Positions 8,226 to 17,692 of a stretch of 64,000 bases of DNA are shown here, piece by piece. The notes beneath the pieces were generated by a model. It had not been told where the DNA came from. It was given only the letters and a program-made list of their open reading frames with translations, and did no database searches. A program made the translations under genes and the position numbers. Position 1 is the first letter of the stretch. The number at the start of each line of letters is the position of its first letter. The stretch is taken from the NCBI RefSeq assembly GCF_900156305.1, contig NZ_FTPL01000001.1, forward strand, positions 558,001-622,000, in the 5' to 3' direction. The DNA is from Edaphobacillus lindanitolerans. Its GTDB lineage: Bacteria; Bacillota; Bacilli; Bacillales_A; Planococcaceae.

Positions 8226-9098
8226 TTATTTCACAAAACCGAGCAGCATCTCCCTGAACAGTTTGCTGGCCGTGTTGACCGTCTGTTCGGACGGATCGAA
8301 CACCGGCGCCACCTCGACGAGGTCAAAGCCGGCAACCCGGACATCCGACCGGGCGATCTCATGGATCGATGCGAGCAGTTCCCGGGAAGTGATGCCGCCG
8401 CAGTCGACGGTTCCCGTACCGGGCGCATGGGCCGGATCCAGCACGTCGATATCAATCGTCACATAGACCGGGCGTCCCGCAAGTGCGGGCAGGACTTCCC
8501 TTAGAGGCTCCAGAACATCGAATTTCGAAAGATGCATGCCGTTCTCCCGCGCCCATTCGAATTCTTCCTTCATGCCGGAGCGGATGCCGAACGAGTACAC
8601 ATTGCGCGGACCGATCTGTTCTGCGATCTTCCGGATCGGCGTCGAGTGGGACAGCGGCTCCCCTTCATAATCCGTCCGGAGATCGGTATGGGCGTCAATA
8701 TGGATGACGGCGAGATCCGGGTTGTCCGCCGCGACTTCCTGCATGACCGGCAGGGAGACGAGATGCTCCCCGCCCATGCCTGCCGGAATCTTGCCGTCTG
8801 ACAGAATCCGGCGGACAAACCCGCCGATCAGATCGAGCGAACGCTGTGCATTTCCGAACGGCAGCGGGATGTCGCCGGCATCAAAGTAGCGGATGTCATC
8901 CAGTTCCCGGTCAAGGTAGGGGCTGTACTCTTCCAGGCCGATCGACGCTTCGCGGATCCGTCCCGGGCCGAAACGGGAGCCCGGACGCCAGCTCACCGTC
9001 CAGTCCATCGGCATTCCGTAGATGACGGCGTCCGCTTCATCGTAGTCGGATCCGCTTTTGATGAACACGTTGCCGGAGTAGGCTTCTTCGAATCTCAT
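8226..9098 (-). CDS. speB: Agmatinase
   Basis: A 290-residue ureohydrolase. The manganese ligands are visible as GGEH (His112), HIDAHTD (Asp135, His137, Asp139) and [16 protein letters not shown] (Asp216, Asp218). Agmatinase hydrolyses agmatine to putrescine and urea, the aminopropyl acceptor for the spermidine synthase encoded directly upstream. The ATG overlaps the speE stop (ATGA), so the two are coupled, in the same speE-speB order as B. subtilis. Guanidinobutyrase or formimidoylglutamase are other members of the fold, but the speE partner makes agmatinase by far the best call. Confidence 0.95.
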   Translation of the reverse strand: MRFEEAYSGNVFIKSGSDYDEADAVIYGMPMDWTVSWRPGSRFGPGRIREASIGLEEYSPYLDRELDDIRYFDAGDIPLPFGNAQRSLDLIGGFVRRILSDGKIPAGMGGEHLVSLPVMQEVAADNPDLAVIHIDAHTDLRTDYEGEPLSHSTPIRKIAEQIGPRNVYSFGIRSGMKEEFEWARENGMHLSKFDVLEPLREVLPALAGRPVYVTIDIDVLDPAHAPGTGTVDCGGITSRELLASIHEIARSDVRVAGFDLVEVAPVFDPSEQTVNTASKLFREMLLGFVK

Positions 9099-9937
9099 TC
9101 CCCTTCTCCTTCTGCGAGATCACGGACGAACTTCGGAAGGACGAAAGCGGCCTTGTGCAGCTCTTCTGTGTAATACTTCGTTTCGATGTCATGGAAGCGG
9201 GATTCTTCCACTGCAAGCGGATCGTATTTTTTCGAGCCGAGCGTGAAGCACCACAGACCGCTCGGATAGGTCGGGATATTCGCCGTGTAAAGCCGGGTGA
9301 CCGGGAAGATTTCCCGCACATCCTGCTGAACCTGGCGGATGAGGTCCGCTTTGAACCACGGATTGTCCGACTGTGCGACAAACAGACCGTCTTCTTTGAG
9401 CGCTTTGGAAATACCTGCATAGAAGCCTTTTGTGAACAGGTTGACCGCCGGCCCGACAGGCTCTGTCGAGTCGACCATGATGACGTCGTACTCATTCTCG
9501 GATTCGGCGATGTGCATGAAGCCGTCTCCGACCCGGACGTCTACACGCGGATCTTCCAGCTTGCCGGCGATCGACGGAAGATACTTTTTCGAGTATTCGA
9601 TGACTTTGCCGTCGATGTCGACGAGTACCGCCTGCTCAACCTGCGGGTGCTTCAGCACTTCACGGATGACGCCGCCGTCGCCGCCGCCGACGACGAGCAC
9701 TTTCCTTGGGTCCGGATGCGTGAAGAGGGGCACGTGCGCGACCATTTCATGGTAGACGAATTCGTCCCGCTCCGACGTCATGACCATGCCGTCGAGAAAC
9801 AGCATATTCCCCCACTCTTCCGTCTCTGCCATCTCCAGCAGCTGAAAATCCGTCTGCTCCACGTGATGTGTTTTCTTGATTTTCATCGTGATCCCGAAAT
9901 GTTCCGTTTGTTTTTCTGTATACCAAAGACCTGCCAT
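9095..9937 (-). CDS. speE: Spermidine synthase (putrescine aminopropyltransferase)
   Basis: A 280-residue Rossmann-fold aminopropyltransferase. An N-terminal beta domain (1-60, with the typical [19 protein letters not shown]) leads into the decarboxylated SAM site [15 protein letters not shown] and [16 protein letters not shown], followed by [11 protein letters not shown] and AQSDNPW. It transfers the aminopropyl group to putrescine in the cytoplasm. It is first in the speE-speB operon, with a strong promoter at 10038-10011. The length is normal for the short bacterial type. Confidence 0.96.
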   Translation of the reverse strand: MAGLWYTEKQTEHFGITMKIKKTHHVEQTDFQLLEMAETEEWGNMLFLDGMVMTSERDEFVYHEMVAHVPLFTHPDPRKVLVVGGGDGGVIREVLKHPQVEQAVLVDIDGKVIEYSKKYLPSIAGKLEDPRVDVRVGDGFMHIAESENEYDVIMVDSTEPVGPAVNLFTKGFYAGISKALKEDGLFVAQSDNPWFKADLIRQVQQDVREIFPVTRLYTANIPTYPSGLWCFTLGSKKYDPLAVEESRFHDIETKYYTEELHKAAFVLPKFVRDLAEGEGE

Positions 9938-10010
9938 GATGATGTACCCTCCTTATGCTTCACGTCCCGGCTCCCCCGCTTTCAGGCGGGTTCCGTGGAA
10001 ACTAAGCTTC

Positions 10011-10038
10011 ATTATAAGGCCTGAGTGTAAGGTTGCAA
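10011..10038 (-). promoter_or_regulatory. Sigma-A promoter of speE-speB
   Basis: TTGCAA (10038-10033) and TATAAT (10016-10011) with a 16-base spacer on the minus strand, about 75 bases before the speE start. Confidence 0.75.
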
Positions 10039-10241
10039 CCATTTTTTGCATGGTGCTGACAGACGCCGGGCCGCCGACGGCAAGGGACAAGCAGCGCATA
10101 TTCGCACCGGAAATTTGAATTGAAAGGGGATGGGAACGGCCCTCCGTGTGCCAAAACAATCAATCCGCGGCGATCCATGCGGTTGAAAAGCCGGCGGACT
10201 GCGCATACTCGGGAAAAATGCGGAGGAAAGGCGGCGGGAAA

Positions 10242-12299
10242 ATGAGACGGTCGCAGATGAGGAGGAAGCGCAGACGGCGGTCCATGTTCAGGCGGGGATT
10301 GCTGCTGACGGTGAGTCTGGCCGTTGCGGCCGGAATCATGTACGGTGCGTTTCTGATCTATATCCGTGCTGCGGGACCGCCGGGACTCGACGTGCCGTCG
10401 GCGTCGGTGTTCCTCGACCGGAACGGGAACCCGATCGGCGACCGGCATTCGGGCGAGCGGAGATATCCCGCTTCTCTGAATGAAATTTCCCCTTTTCTGC
10501 AGGATGCGTTCGTGGCAGTTGAGGATAAGGACTTCCGGAAGCACAATGGGTTCGACTATTCCAGGATTGCCGCTGCGGTTCTGAAGGACGTTAAGGCGTT
10601 CAGAAAAGTGGAAGGCGCGAGCACGATCACCCAGCAATATGCCCGGAACCTCTTCCTCACACATCAAAAATCATGGTCGAGGAAAATCAACGAAGCGGTC
10701 TATGCACGCCGGATCGAGACATTCTATGACAAGGACACCATCCTCGAGGGCTATTTGAACACAGTTTATTTTGGACACGGGATGTACGGGGCCGAGGCGG
10801 CGAGCCGGTTTTATTTCGGCAAGGATGCGGATGAACTGACGCTGTCCGAGGCCACGCTGCTCGCGGCAGTTCCGAAAGGCCCGTCGGTATATTCTCCCGT
10901 CGATCACCCGGATGCAGCGAAAAAGCGGCAGAAGATCATCCTCGACGCAATGGTCCGTCAGGGGTACGTGACGCGGGACCAGGCCGACCACGCAGTGGCC
11001 GAGCGGATCTCACTCAAAAACAGCGAGTGGGACGGAGCGGAAAAAGCGGCGCCTTACTTCCTGGATGAAGTGTGGCGCGAAGCGGAGAAGATCCTGAAAT
11101 CGGAAGGCCGGAGCATCAACGAAGGCGGCTGGACGATCAAAACGACCCTCGACCCCCAGCATCAGAAAGTGGCGGAAGCCGCCGCGGCCCGTTGGCTACC
11201 TGATAACGACCTGCAGTTCGGATTCGTCTCGGTCGAGCCGTCAACGGGCCGGGTGACCTCGATGATCGGCGGGAGGGATTACTCGCTCAGCCCCTACAAT
11301 CGCGTGACCCAGGCCGAACGGCAGTCCGGATCCGCAATGAAGCCCGTATTGTACGCGGCGGCCCTCGAGGAAGGATTCAATCCGCTGACATTCCTGAAAA
11401 GCGAACCGACCGTGTTCACATACGACGACGGGCGGCAGACATACGAACCGCAGAATGTGAACGGGAAATTTGCCGGGCGTCCGATATCCCTCGCCCAGGC
11501 ACTGGCCATTTCGGACAACATCTATGCGGTGAAGACGCTTGAGGAGATCGGCTATAAGCCGTTCAAGGACATGGCGGCCCGGCTAGGGATCAGCGGGAAT
11601 TTCACCGATGCTCCGGCGACCGCACTCGGCACGGCGGAAGTGACGCTCTATGAAATGACCGGTGCCTACAACCGGATCGCTGCCGGCGGGATACGGGTTG
11701 AACCGACGACGATCGTGTCGATCACCGATGCCTCGGGCGAGGAAGTCTACCGGCAGAAGGAGGAAACGGACAAGCGGGTGATGGATCAGGAAGATGCCTA
11801 TATCCTCACTGAGATGATGACCGGGATGTTCGATCCGGTGTTCAGTGACTATGCGCCCGCGACCGGCTTGTCGCTGCGACCGCGTCAGACCCGTCCGTAT
11901 GCGGCAAAATCCGGGACGACGCTGAGCGACCAGTATCTCATCGGCTTTTCTCCGGTGCTCACTGCCGGCATTTGGGCCGGTTTCGATGAAGGCCGCCAGC
12001 TCTCCGAGAACAGTGACAAGATGGCAGCCAAAAAAATGTGGATCGATTTCATGGAGGACGTCCACGCCGGCACAACGCCGGAAGCGTTCAGGAAACCGGA
12101 GGGCGTGACCGGCGTCATCGTCGACGTCGAGACGGGCGGCCTTGCCGTCGATGGCTGCGGCAAGCAGCGCCTCGTCTATATGAAAGAGCGCGACGTGCCA
12201 AAAAAACTCTGTACCGATCCCGCCCTCCGCCTGGACCGCTCCTCCGATACGAAAGACGGGGCCCCCGTCCGGCTGTTCCCGTTTTCGTTCTTTGAATGA
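10242..12299 (+). CDS. pbpG: Class A penicillin-binding protein (PbpG/PBP2d type)
   Basis: A 685-residue bifunctional peptidoglycan synthase. A very basic cytoplasmic tail precedes one membrane anchor (about 20-43). The glycosyltransferase domain has the catalytic Glu94 in AVEDKDFRKHNG and GASTITQQYARN. The transpeptidase domain has SAMK (364-367), SDN (424-426) and KSGTT (556-560). Length and its position next to speE match B. subtilis PbpG, which acts in spore and cell wall synthesis. The ATG at 10242 has GGAAAGG upstream; in-frame starts at 10218 and 10146 (GTG) are possible but lack a good ribosome site. It is divergent from speE. Confidence 0.9.
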   Translation: MRRSQMRRKRRRRSMFRRGLLLTVSLAVAAGIMYGAFLIYIRAAGPPGLDVPSASVFLDRNGNPIGDRHSGERRYPASLNEISPFLQDAFVAVEDKDFRKHNGFDYSRIAAAVLKDVKAFRKVEGASTITQQYARNLFLTHQKSWSRKINEAVYARRIETFYDKDTILEGYLNTVYFGHGMYGAEAASRFYFGKDADELTLSEATLLAAVPKGPSVYSPVDHPDAAKKRQKIILDAMVRQGYVTRDQADHAVAERISLKNSEWDGAEKAAPYFLDEVWREAEKILKSEGRSINEGGWTIKTTLDPQHQKVAEAAAARWLPDNDLQFGFVSVEPSTGRVTSMIGGRDYSLSPYNRVTQAERQSGSAMKPVLYAAALEEGFNPLTFLKSEPTVFTYDDGRQTYEPQNVNGKFAGRPISLAQALAISDNIYAVKTLEEIGYKPFKDMAARLGISGNFTDAPATALGTAEVTLYEMTGAYNRIAAGGIRVEPTTIVSITDASGEEVYRQKEETDKRVMDQEDAYILTEMMTGMFDPVFSDYAPATGLSLRPRQTRPYAAKSGTTLSDQYLIGFSPVLTAGIWAGFDEGRQLSENSDKMAAKKMWIDFMEDVHAGTTPEAFRKPEGVTGVIVDVETGGLAVDGCGKQRLVYMKERDVPKKLCTDPALRLDRSSDTKDGAPVRLFPFSFFE

Positions 12300-12655
12300 A
12301 TACCGGGCGAATGAATAACGGGACGATCTGAATGCGCCGCGCGTTCAGATGACGATCCTGTCCGTTTAGAACGCCGGTTCCTATGTTTGGAAATAGCGGC
12401 TGCCTGTGAGAAGGAGCTGTGTATGCCATGAGAAGCGCTCCGTCTCTCAATGGCCGAAAAAACCCCGACCCGCCTTCGGATCTCTCCGTGGCGGGTCGGG
12501 GTTTGCCTGCTGCGCCGCTACGCGCGGCAGGCTGTCCTAGCTTGTATTCAGCAAGCGTTATCGTCAGTTTACTCCCTTTTGCGGCCCGGTTCAACCGTCT
12601 GCCGCACGTTCGGGGCAACTGTCAAAGATCGTTCATATTTGTCGGGAGGGACCGG
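12300..12655. other. Gene-free stretch between convergent pbpG and ywhD
   Basis: 356 bases with no credible gene. It contains the ywhD terminator (12457-12504) and, immediately beside it, a second GC-rich inverted repeat GCCTGCTGCGC/GCGCGGCAGGC (about 12505-12532) without a T-run. A third dyad near 12330-12350 (ATCTGAA ... TTCAGAT) may end pbpG transcription. Nothing else was recognised. Confidence 0.6.
12457..12504 (-). terminator. Intrinsic terminator after ywhD
   Basis: A 15-bp perfect stem AAACCCCGACCCGCC/GGCGGGTCGGGGTTT (12460-12474 with 12490-12504), followed on the minus strand by TTTTTT. Confidence 0.85.
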
Positions 12656-13177
12656 TCAACCCTCCGCGTTCAGGCCTTCCCGGAGTTCGGGCTCGCTGTT
12701 TCTCCACAACTCCTCGTTGTGGCTCATCAGGAAGTCTGCCAGAATGCCCTTGGACTTGTCGTCCATCCCGTCAACAATGATTCTCCGCTTCAGCGATTTG
12801 TCGAGCAGGTTCACATGATCCGCGAGGACTTTGTATCCGCGGCGCTTCTCGCGGTTGATGACCATTTCGGCCGCCGTGACCCCCGCGTAGTACGGACCGT
12901 CTTCCTTGTAGTCGATCGTGACCCAGACGAGCCAGTACGGCTTGCCGCCTTCGGAATCCTCCCGGTTGACGGTGAACTTGATCCCCCGTTCGGTCAGGCT
13001 CCGGGCATGCATCGCACCCATTTCGACCTGGGCGGTGCCCTCTTCGACATCGATGATGACCGGCGACACGTTCTCAAGGGACAGGGAACTCCTGCCGAAC
13101 CCTTTATGGCCGCTGATCGGATCATCCCTCAGAATCGTAAAACCCATTTTCTGCTTCGGCTTGTCTTCATTCGCCAT
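12656..13177 (-). CDS. ywhD: YwhD family protein
   Basis: A 173-residue soluble protein resembling B. subtilis YwhD, which also lies beside pbpG. Recognisable blocks are KMGFTILRDDPISGHKGFG, PVIIDVEEGTAQVEMGAMHARS, and the C-terminal DHVNLLDKSLKRRIIVDGMD. The function is unknown. The ATG at 13177 sits 12 bases after GGAGG; a TTG two codons upstream has slightly better spacing, so the start is uncertain by two residues. It is transcribed alone and ends in a strong terminator. Confidence 0.85.
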   Translation of the reverse strand: MANEDKPKQKMGFTILRDDPISGHKGFGRSSLSLENVSPVIIDVEEGTAQVEMGAMHARSLTERGIKFTVNREDSEGGKPYWLVWVTIDYKEDGPYYAGVTAAEMVINREKRRGYKVLADHVNLLDKSLKRRIIVDGMDDKSKGILADFLMSHNEELWRNSEPELREGLNAEG

Positions 13178-13239
13178 CGTCAAGCACCCCCTCCCCTGCC
13201 ATTATATCCATTCCGCCCGGCCCGTAAAAGGCGGGCGCT

Positions 13240-13746
13240 CTACTGACGGATGCAGCCGGACAGCTCTTCCATGAAGCTGAAGGCATCCTCGATCTCGGCT
13301 TCCGAAAAATTAAGCTTGTTCTTGACGATATGTAAATTGGCGATCTGTTCTTCTTTCGGCAGATGGTCAAAGTAAAGCAGCGTCGACACGAGCTCCAGAA
13401 AACGCGAGCTCTTCTCCTTCATCCGGACAATGCAGTCTCCCAGTCCGGACGGTGCATCTCCCGTATCCCGGATGAAGCGGCTCCCCTCTTCCGTCACTTC
13501 GTAGCTGTATTGCATGTAAGAGCCCTTGTCTTCCTGCGCCTCATCGAGGAAGCCCATTTCACAAAGCTCTTCAACTCGGAGCGTCAGTTCTTCCGAATAA
13601 GGGCCGTATATATGCAGTTCATATTTTTCCTGGAACGGGAAGTCCATCTTCTTGGCGATATAGATCATCTTCTGCAGTTTTTTCCGTCCTGTGACACCAT
13701 TGGCCATCGAGACGAACTGCACAATCTTCGCATGCTCCCGAAGCAT
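13240..13746 (-). CDS. ywgA: YwgA family protein
   Basis: A 168-residue protein similar to B. subtilis YwgA. The N-terminus (LREHAKIVQFVSMANGV, then GRKKLQKMIYIAKKM) suggests a small helical or winged-helix DNA-binding-like fold, and YELHIYGPYSEEL is a strongly conserved block. The function is not known; proteins of this look are sometimes compared with Panacea/SocA-like domains. The ATG at 13746 is seven bases after GGGAGAG; a GTG at 13752 overlapping the ywfO stop is also possible. It is the second gene of the ywfO-ywgA operon, an arrangement conserved with B. subtilis. Confidence 0.82.
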   Translation of the reverse strand: MLREHAKIVQFVSMANGVTGRKKLQKMIYIAKKMDFPFQEKYELHIYGPYSEELTLRVEELCEMGFLDEAQEDKGSYMQYSYEVTEEGSRFIRDTGDAPSGLGDCIVRMKEKSSRFLELVSTLLYFDHLPKEEQIANLHIVKNKLNFSEAEIEDAFSFMEELSGCIRQ

Positions 13747-13748
13747 TT

Positions 13749-15062
13749 TCACTCTCTCCCTTCGGTTCTACCCAGAATGTCCAGGATCTGCTGCCTGAAC
13801 ACTTTCTTTTTCCTGCCTTCCCGGAGCAGGTTCTCCGGGAAATACAATTTATGGTCGGTCCGCCGCTTGCCGCTGATCGCATCCACGATGTCGGACTCAC
13901 GGGACAGTTCCCTCAGTTCTCCGTCCGGCATGAGCAGATGGATCGGCAGCCGTTCCTCTTCTTCGCCCGGCCGGTAGAAATCATACGGCAGATCCGAGGA
14001 AGAGTCGACGACAAGATAATAATCCGGGTCGATCCCGGCCTTCCGGAACAACATCTCCAGCTCCCCGAGTTTCCGGTATTCCCGGGCGGGATTGAAGTCA
14101 ATGTACTGGAACAGCCGCCGGTTGATGAACCGGTCGCACAGGTCGGCAAGAATCTCGTCGTCTTCCTTCTCCCACATCTGGAAGTACGTCATCAGGATAT
14201 ATTCATCCAGATCGAGATACTCCTGAAGATCGATCGACTTCCCGAAAAACGAGCGGAAGTGCACCGGGTCCTGTTTGAACGTATACCCTTCTTCGCTCAG
14301 GAATTTCGCCCGTTGCAAAATTTTCACGAGAATCACTTCCGCCGACCGGGAAACCGGATGGAAGTAAACCTGCCAGTACATCTGGTAGCGGCTCATGATA
14401 TAGTCTTCGACTGCATGCATCCCGCTCATCTTGATGACCGCCTGGTCCTCGGCCGGCCGCATGACCCGGAGAATCCGCTCCATGTCGAAATGTCCGTAGC
14501 TCACGCCCGTAAAATACGCATCGCGCTGGAGATAATCCATCCGGTCCGCGTCAATCTGGCTTGAAATGAGGCTGACGACCAGCTTGTCCGGATAAGTCTT
14601 GCCGATCACATCGGCGACCTTTCTCGGGAACCCTTCATCCACCCGTCTCAGCACCGCGTTCACTTCGGTGTCGCCGAGCAGAATCTGCTGTGTGTAATAT
14701 TCATGGTCGAGATCGAACACTTTCTCGAACGCATGGGAAAACGGGCCGTGCCCGAGGTCATGAAGCAAAGCCGCACAAAGCGTGACGAGCCGCTCCGAAT
14801 CGTTCCACTGGGGACGCCCGCTGAAACTGTCGTCGATGATCCGCCGGACGATTTCATAGACGCCCAGCGAATGATTGAACCGGCTGTGCTCCGCCCCGTG
14901 AAACACGAGATAGGTCGTACCGAGCTGATGGATCCGCCGCAGCCGCTGGAACTCCTTTGTGGCGATGAGGTCCCAGATCACCTGGTCATGCACATGGATG
15001 TAGCGGTGCACCGGATCCTTGAACACTTTTTCTTCCTTCAGTTTCTCATTGGCATATTGCAT
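13749..15062 (-). CDS. ywfO: HD-domain nucleotide phosphohydrolase YwfO
   Basis: A 437-residue HD phosphohydrolase (about 433 in B. subtilis). The metal-binding residues are visible in HSRFNHSLGVYEIVRR and LLHDLGHGPFSHAFE (the HD pair), with a further Asp in SSQIDADRMDYLQRD. B. subtilis YwfO is described as a (deoxy)nucleoside triphosphate phosphohydrolase, and that activity is inferred here. The ATG at 15062 follows GGGGGTG; an upstream in-frame start at 15077 has no ribosome site. It heads the operon with ywgA. A -10-like TATACT at 15099-15094 could be its promoter, but the -35 is poor. Confidence 0.9.
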   Translation of the reverse strand: MQYANEKLKEEKVFKDPVHRYIHVHDQVIWDLIATKEFQRLRRIHQLGTTYLVFHGAEHSRFNHSLGVYEIVRRIIDDSFSGRPQWNDSERLVTLCAALLHDLGHGPFSHAFEKVFDLDHEYYTQQILLGDTEVNAVLRRVDEGFPRKVADVIGKTYPDKLVVSLISSQIDADRMDYLQRDAYFTGVSYGHFDMERILRVMRPAEDQAVIKMSGMHAVEDYIMSRYQMYWQVYFHPVSRSAEVILVKILQRAKFLSEEGYTFKQDPVHFRSFFGKSIDLQEYLDLDEYILMTYFQMWEKEDDEILADLCDRFINRRLFQYIDFNPAREYRKLGELEMLFRKAGIDPDYYLVVDSSSDLPYDFYRPGEEEERLPIHLLMPDGELRELSRESDIVDAISGKRRTDHKLYFPENLLREGRKKKVFRQQILDILGRTEGRE

Positions 15063-15300
15063 GTCACACCCCCGCAAAACGATCGGTCCCTACAGTATAC
15101 CCCTTCCGGCACCCCATGGGAATCCGTCTGCCAGACTTTCAATTTTCCGAGAACCGGGCGTGTGAAGTGATGATGCGGGACGGATCCGGACTGAAGAAGT
15201 GCGTCCCCAAATCTACCGACTCCAGTACCACCACCGGTCCTGATTGAACGACCTGTTTGGATCGTCCGTCTCTATCGTAAAGTGGACGTTTTCACCTCAA

Positions 15301-15669
15301 TGTCCCGGGCCATATTGCATATAGGGCGCCCTTATCTCATATTCACGGTCCATATCGCAAATCGGCCGTCCTTATTTCAAATACGCTGTCCATATTGCAA
15401 ATCGGCCGTCCATTTTTCAAATTCGCGCTCCGTATTGCAAACCGGCCGTCCATATCTCAAATTCGCGCTCCATATTGCAAACCGGCCGTCCATATCTCAA
15501 ATTCGCGCTCCATATTGCAAACCGGCCGTCCATATCTCAAATTCGCGCCCATATTGCAAACCGGCCGTCCATATCTCAAATTCGCGTTCCATATTGTAAA
15601 TCGGTCGTCCATATTTCAAATTTGGTCCGCATCGTAAACCGGTCGTATTTCTCAATATCGTAAAACCGG
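15301..15669. repeat. Tandem array of a 20-bp unit organised as 40-bp dimers
   Basis: From 15301 the sequence falls into 20-bp steps that alternate between two forms, ACCGGCCGTCCATATCTCAA and ATTCGCGCTCCATATTGCAA, giving a 40-bp dimer. The central copies (15441-15540) are identical; copies become degenerate toward both ends, and one base is lost near 15550. Each half unit keeps a CATAT core followed by CAA. The period is about two helical turns. There are no variable spacers, so it is not a CRISPR array. No function is known. Confidence 0.9.
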
Positions 15670-15811
15670 CTTTCTCATCTCCCGCTCCCACACCGCCCGT
15701 TTCCCGATCCGGCTCTCATCGGTCATCCCATGATGCCATCGCCCTTGCCCCTCAAATAGCCAAGTTATGAATCCTCCGGCCGGTGTACGGCATTCCCTAT
15801 TCGAGAAGTCT

Positions 15812-15839
15812 TTGGAAAAAATAAAAGAGACCGTATAAA
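15812..15839 (+). promoter_or_regulatory. Candidate promoter of rsfA
   Basis: TTGGAA (15812-15817), a 16-base spacer and TATAAA (15834-15839), about 65 bases before the rsfA start. It resembles a sigma-A promoter; in B. subtilis rsfA is under sporulation control, and no sigma-F element was identified with confidence. Confidence 0.45.
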
Positions 15840-15904
15840 AAAAAGGCCGTCCGTACAGACTGCAAGCAAGGAAACAGACTATGAAGATGGCAGGAGGATT
15901 CTCA

Positions 15905-16537
15905 ATGGTGAAAGTCAGACAGGATGCTTGGCTCGAAGAGAATGACCAGTTGCTCGCGGAAACGGTGCTGCGCCATGTGCGCGAAGGCAGCACGCAGCTG
16001 AATGCGTTCGAGGAAGCGGGAGATGCAATGAACCGGACCGCGGCGGCATGCGGTTTCCGATGGAATGCCGTTGTCCGCAAAGAATACGAGAAGGAACTTG
16101 CCGAGGCGAAGAAAGAGCGCAAGGAAACGATGCGTGCTCTAGGAAAGGATTTCCGGCGGAACAATGCCGGGCTGTATGTTGTCGGAAATGAAGGGGAAGG
16201 CGTGAGCAGTGCACCGCTCCGGCTGTCCAATTTGTCACTGGACGTCGTCATCGCCTATCTCATGCGCCTGCAGCACTCGAACCCGGCGGGCCACGAGACG
16301 ATGAAGTGGCAGCGGAACGTCGCCGCGGCAGAGCGCCGTGCCGAGGAACTTGAACAGGAAGTCAAACGGCTCGAAAAGGAAAACCAGTCGATCCGCGAAG
16401 ACTACGATCAGTTCGTCCGCATCATGAACCGCGCCCGCAAGCTTGTGACACTTGATGGTGATGAGGCCCAGGCTCCCGTTTTCCGGATGGAACCAAACGG
16501 CAACCTCGTCAATGACGAGGACAACCAGCACTCCTAA
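15905..16537 (+). CDS. rsfA: RsfA-type prespore transcription regulator
   Basis: A 210-residue protein with an N-terminal Myb/SANT-like DNA-binding domain (about 1-65; KVRQDAWLEENDQLLAE, REGSTQLNAFEEAG and CGFRWNAVVRKEYE). The C-terminal half is a long coiled coil (about 140-195, rich in Glu, Lys and Arg heptads). This is the architecture of RsfA, which modulates sigma-F-dependent genes in the B. subtilis forespore. ATG 15905 has AGGAGG at 15892-15897; the in-frame ATG at 15881 precedes that site and is rejected. It is monocistronic and ends in a bidirectional terminator. Related YlbO-type paralogues share the fold, so the exact orthologue is inferred from the location next to lipL. Confidence 0.88.
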   Translation: MVKVRQDAWLEENDQLLAETVLRHVREGSTQLNAFEEAGDAMNRTAAACGFRWNAVVRKEYEKELAEAKKERKETMRALGKDFRRNNAGLYVVGNEGEGVSSAPLRLSNLSLDVVIAYLMRLQHSNPAGHETMKWQRNVAAAERRAEELEQEVKRLEKENQSIREDYDQFVRIMNRARKLVTLDGDEAQAPVFRMEPNGNLVNDEDNQHS

Positions 16538-16540
16538 TAT

Positions 16541-16568
16541 AAAAGCTGCCGATCCCTCGGCAGCTTTT
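16541..16568. terminator. Bidirectional terminator between rsfA and lipL
   Basis: A 12-bp perfect stem AAAAGCTGCCGA/TCGGCAGCTTTT (16541-16552 with 16557-16568) with a 4-base loop, just after the rsfA stop. Confidence 0.85.
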
Positions 16569-16644
16569 GCGTTTCATTGATTCCTATGATCAATCAGCCG
16601 TCATTTAAAAAAGTTTCGGTTGCCGCCGCTTCGGCTGCAGATCT

Positions 16645-17499
16645 TCACACACCGGCCAGCAACTTTTCATTCCGTTCGACGACGCGCGTCAGATATTTCG
16701 TGTACAGACTGAGTTCTTCCCCTTCAAACAGATTCCGCTGCACATTGCCTGTCAGCGCATGGAGCAGCTGCTGGACACGGGTATTCAACTCAAAGACGGT
16801 GACCGGCTTGCCGAGAAGTTCGGTGAGCGAGGCCATCACTTCCGGACGGATCGTGGGATAGTCGAATTTCGTCTGCTCGCCCTTCAGGCCCGTCCGGTAA
16901 ACGTCGCGGATCAGCTCGGCCCGCTCGGAGCCGCTGCCTTCTGCGCAAAGGTACACCTGGACGGCGATCCCTCCCCGGAGGCGCCTTTGGGAAATGCCGG
17001 CAAATTTCCTGCCGCCGATGCTCAGATCGTATGATCCCGGGCAGTAGGAACCGACGATTTCGTAAGCTTCGATCCGGTCCGCCGCCTCCGGCAGCAGGAG
17101 CCGGACAAACTCCAGCATCACTTCGTAGCCCGCCGGGATGTCGATCGGCCGTCCCCGCTCCGACAGCGTGATCGTAATGTTGAGCACGCCCTCGTCGAGG
17201 ACCACCGCAAGTCCGCCGGAGTTCCGGACAATCGGGCGCCAGCCGTTCGTCTCCAGAAGGGCGACCGCGTCCCCGATGAACGGGAGCCGGTGATCCTGGA
17301 TGCCGAGAACGACGGTCCGGCCGTGTACCCAGGTCCGGACCGCCGGACTGCTCAACCCTTGTCCGACGAGATGGCAGAGTGTGTCGTCCATTGCAAATGA
17401 TTCAAGCGCCGACCGTCCGATGCCGCTCGCCGACTGGTCGATGAAGCGCCAGGAAGACGGGTGCAGAAGGTCGGTCGTCAAGTCCGTGGTGAAGTCCAT
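16645..17499 (-). CDS. lipL: Octanoyl-[GcvH]:protein N-octanoyltransferase LipL
   Basis: A 284-residue member of the lipoate/biotin ligase-transferase fold (BPL/LPL). The LipL-specific catalytic cysteine is present as Cys153 in GSYCPGSYDLSI, with the conserved lysine in IGGRKFAGISQRR. LipL moves octanoyl or lipoyl groups from GcvH to the E2 subunits of 2-oxoacid dehydrogenases by an amidotransfer reaction. The ATG at 17499 has AGGAG eight bases upstream. The position between rsfA and hemQ matches the B. subtilis gene formerly called ywfL. Confidence 0.92.
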   Translation of the reverse strand: MDFTTDLTTDLLHPSSWRFIDQSASGIGRSALESFAMDDTLCHLVGQGLSSPAVRTWVHGRTVVLGIQDHRLPFIGDAVALLETNGWRPIVRNSGGLAVVLDEGVLNITITLSERGRPIDIPAGYEVMLEFVRLLLPEAADRIEAYEIVGSYCPGSYDLSIGGRKFAGISQRRLRGGIAVQVYLCAEGSGSERAELIRDVYRTGLKGEQTKFDYPTIRPEVMASLTELLGKPVTVFELNTRVQQLLHALTGNVQRNLFEGEELSLYTKYLTRVVERNEKLLAGV

Positions 17500-17692
17500 G
17501 GTTCATTCTCCTGATCTTTGTTTCCCGGGTTTGGCCGGGTTTCATTGTTCCTCCGACAAGCATACACAAACAGGTGTCGGCAGAAAAGCGGCAGCCTTTT
17601 TAACAATGATGTGACGGCGGGGCCTGTCCCCCCGTTCCTGAAGGCATCTGTGCTACACTTAGGCTATCCGAAACAAAAGGAGTGTCATTCAT

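Larger units (their letters stand above)
15063..15904. other. Long gene-free region between ywfO and rsfA
   Basis: About 840 bases without a credible gene. Contents: the weak ywfO promoter region (to about 15125), unexplained sequence to 15300, the 20/40-bp tandem repeat array at 15301-15669, and the rsfA promoter at 15812-15839. Open frames in the array arise only because the repeat lacks stops. Confidence 0.7.

Noticed and set aside
10146-10241. Longer PbpG start at GTG 10146
   Set aside because: Extra residues are not typical of the family and the site before it is poor; ATG 10242 gives the usual length.
15282-15663. Open frames with repeated IANRPSISQIR-like peptide
   Set aside because: The 40-bp repeat is not a multiple of three and has no stops in several frames, so all frames look open; no start with a ribosome site. 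Treated as a DNA repeat.
15301-15669. CRISPR array
   Set aside because: Adjacent units show no unique spacers; repeats are contiguous 20-bp half units, and there are no cas genes.
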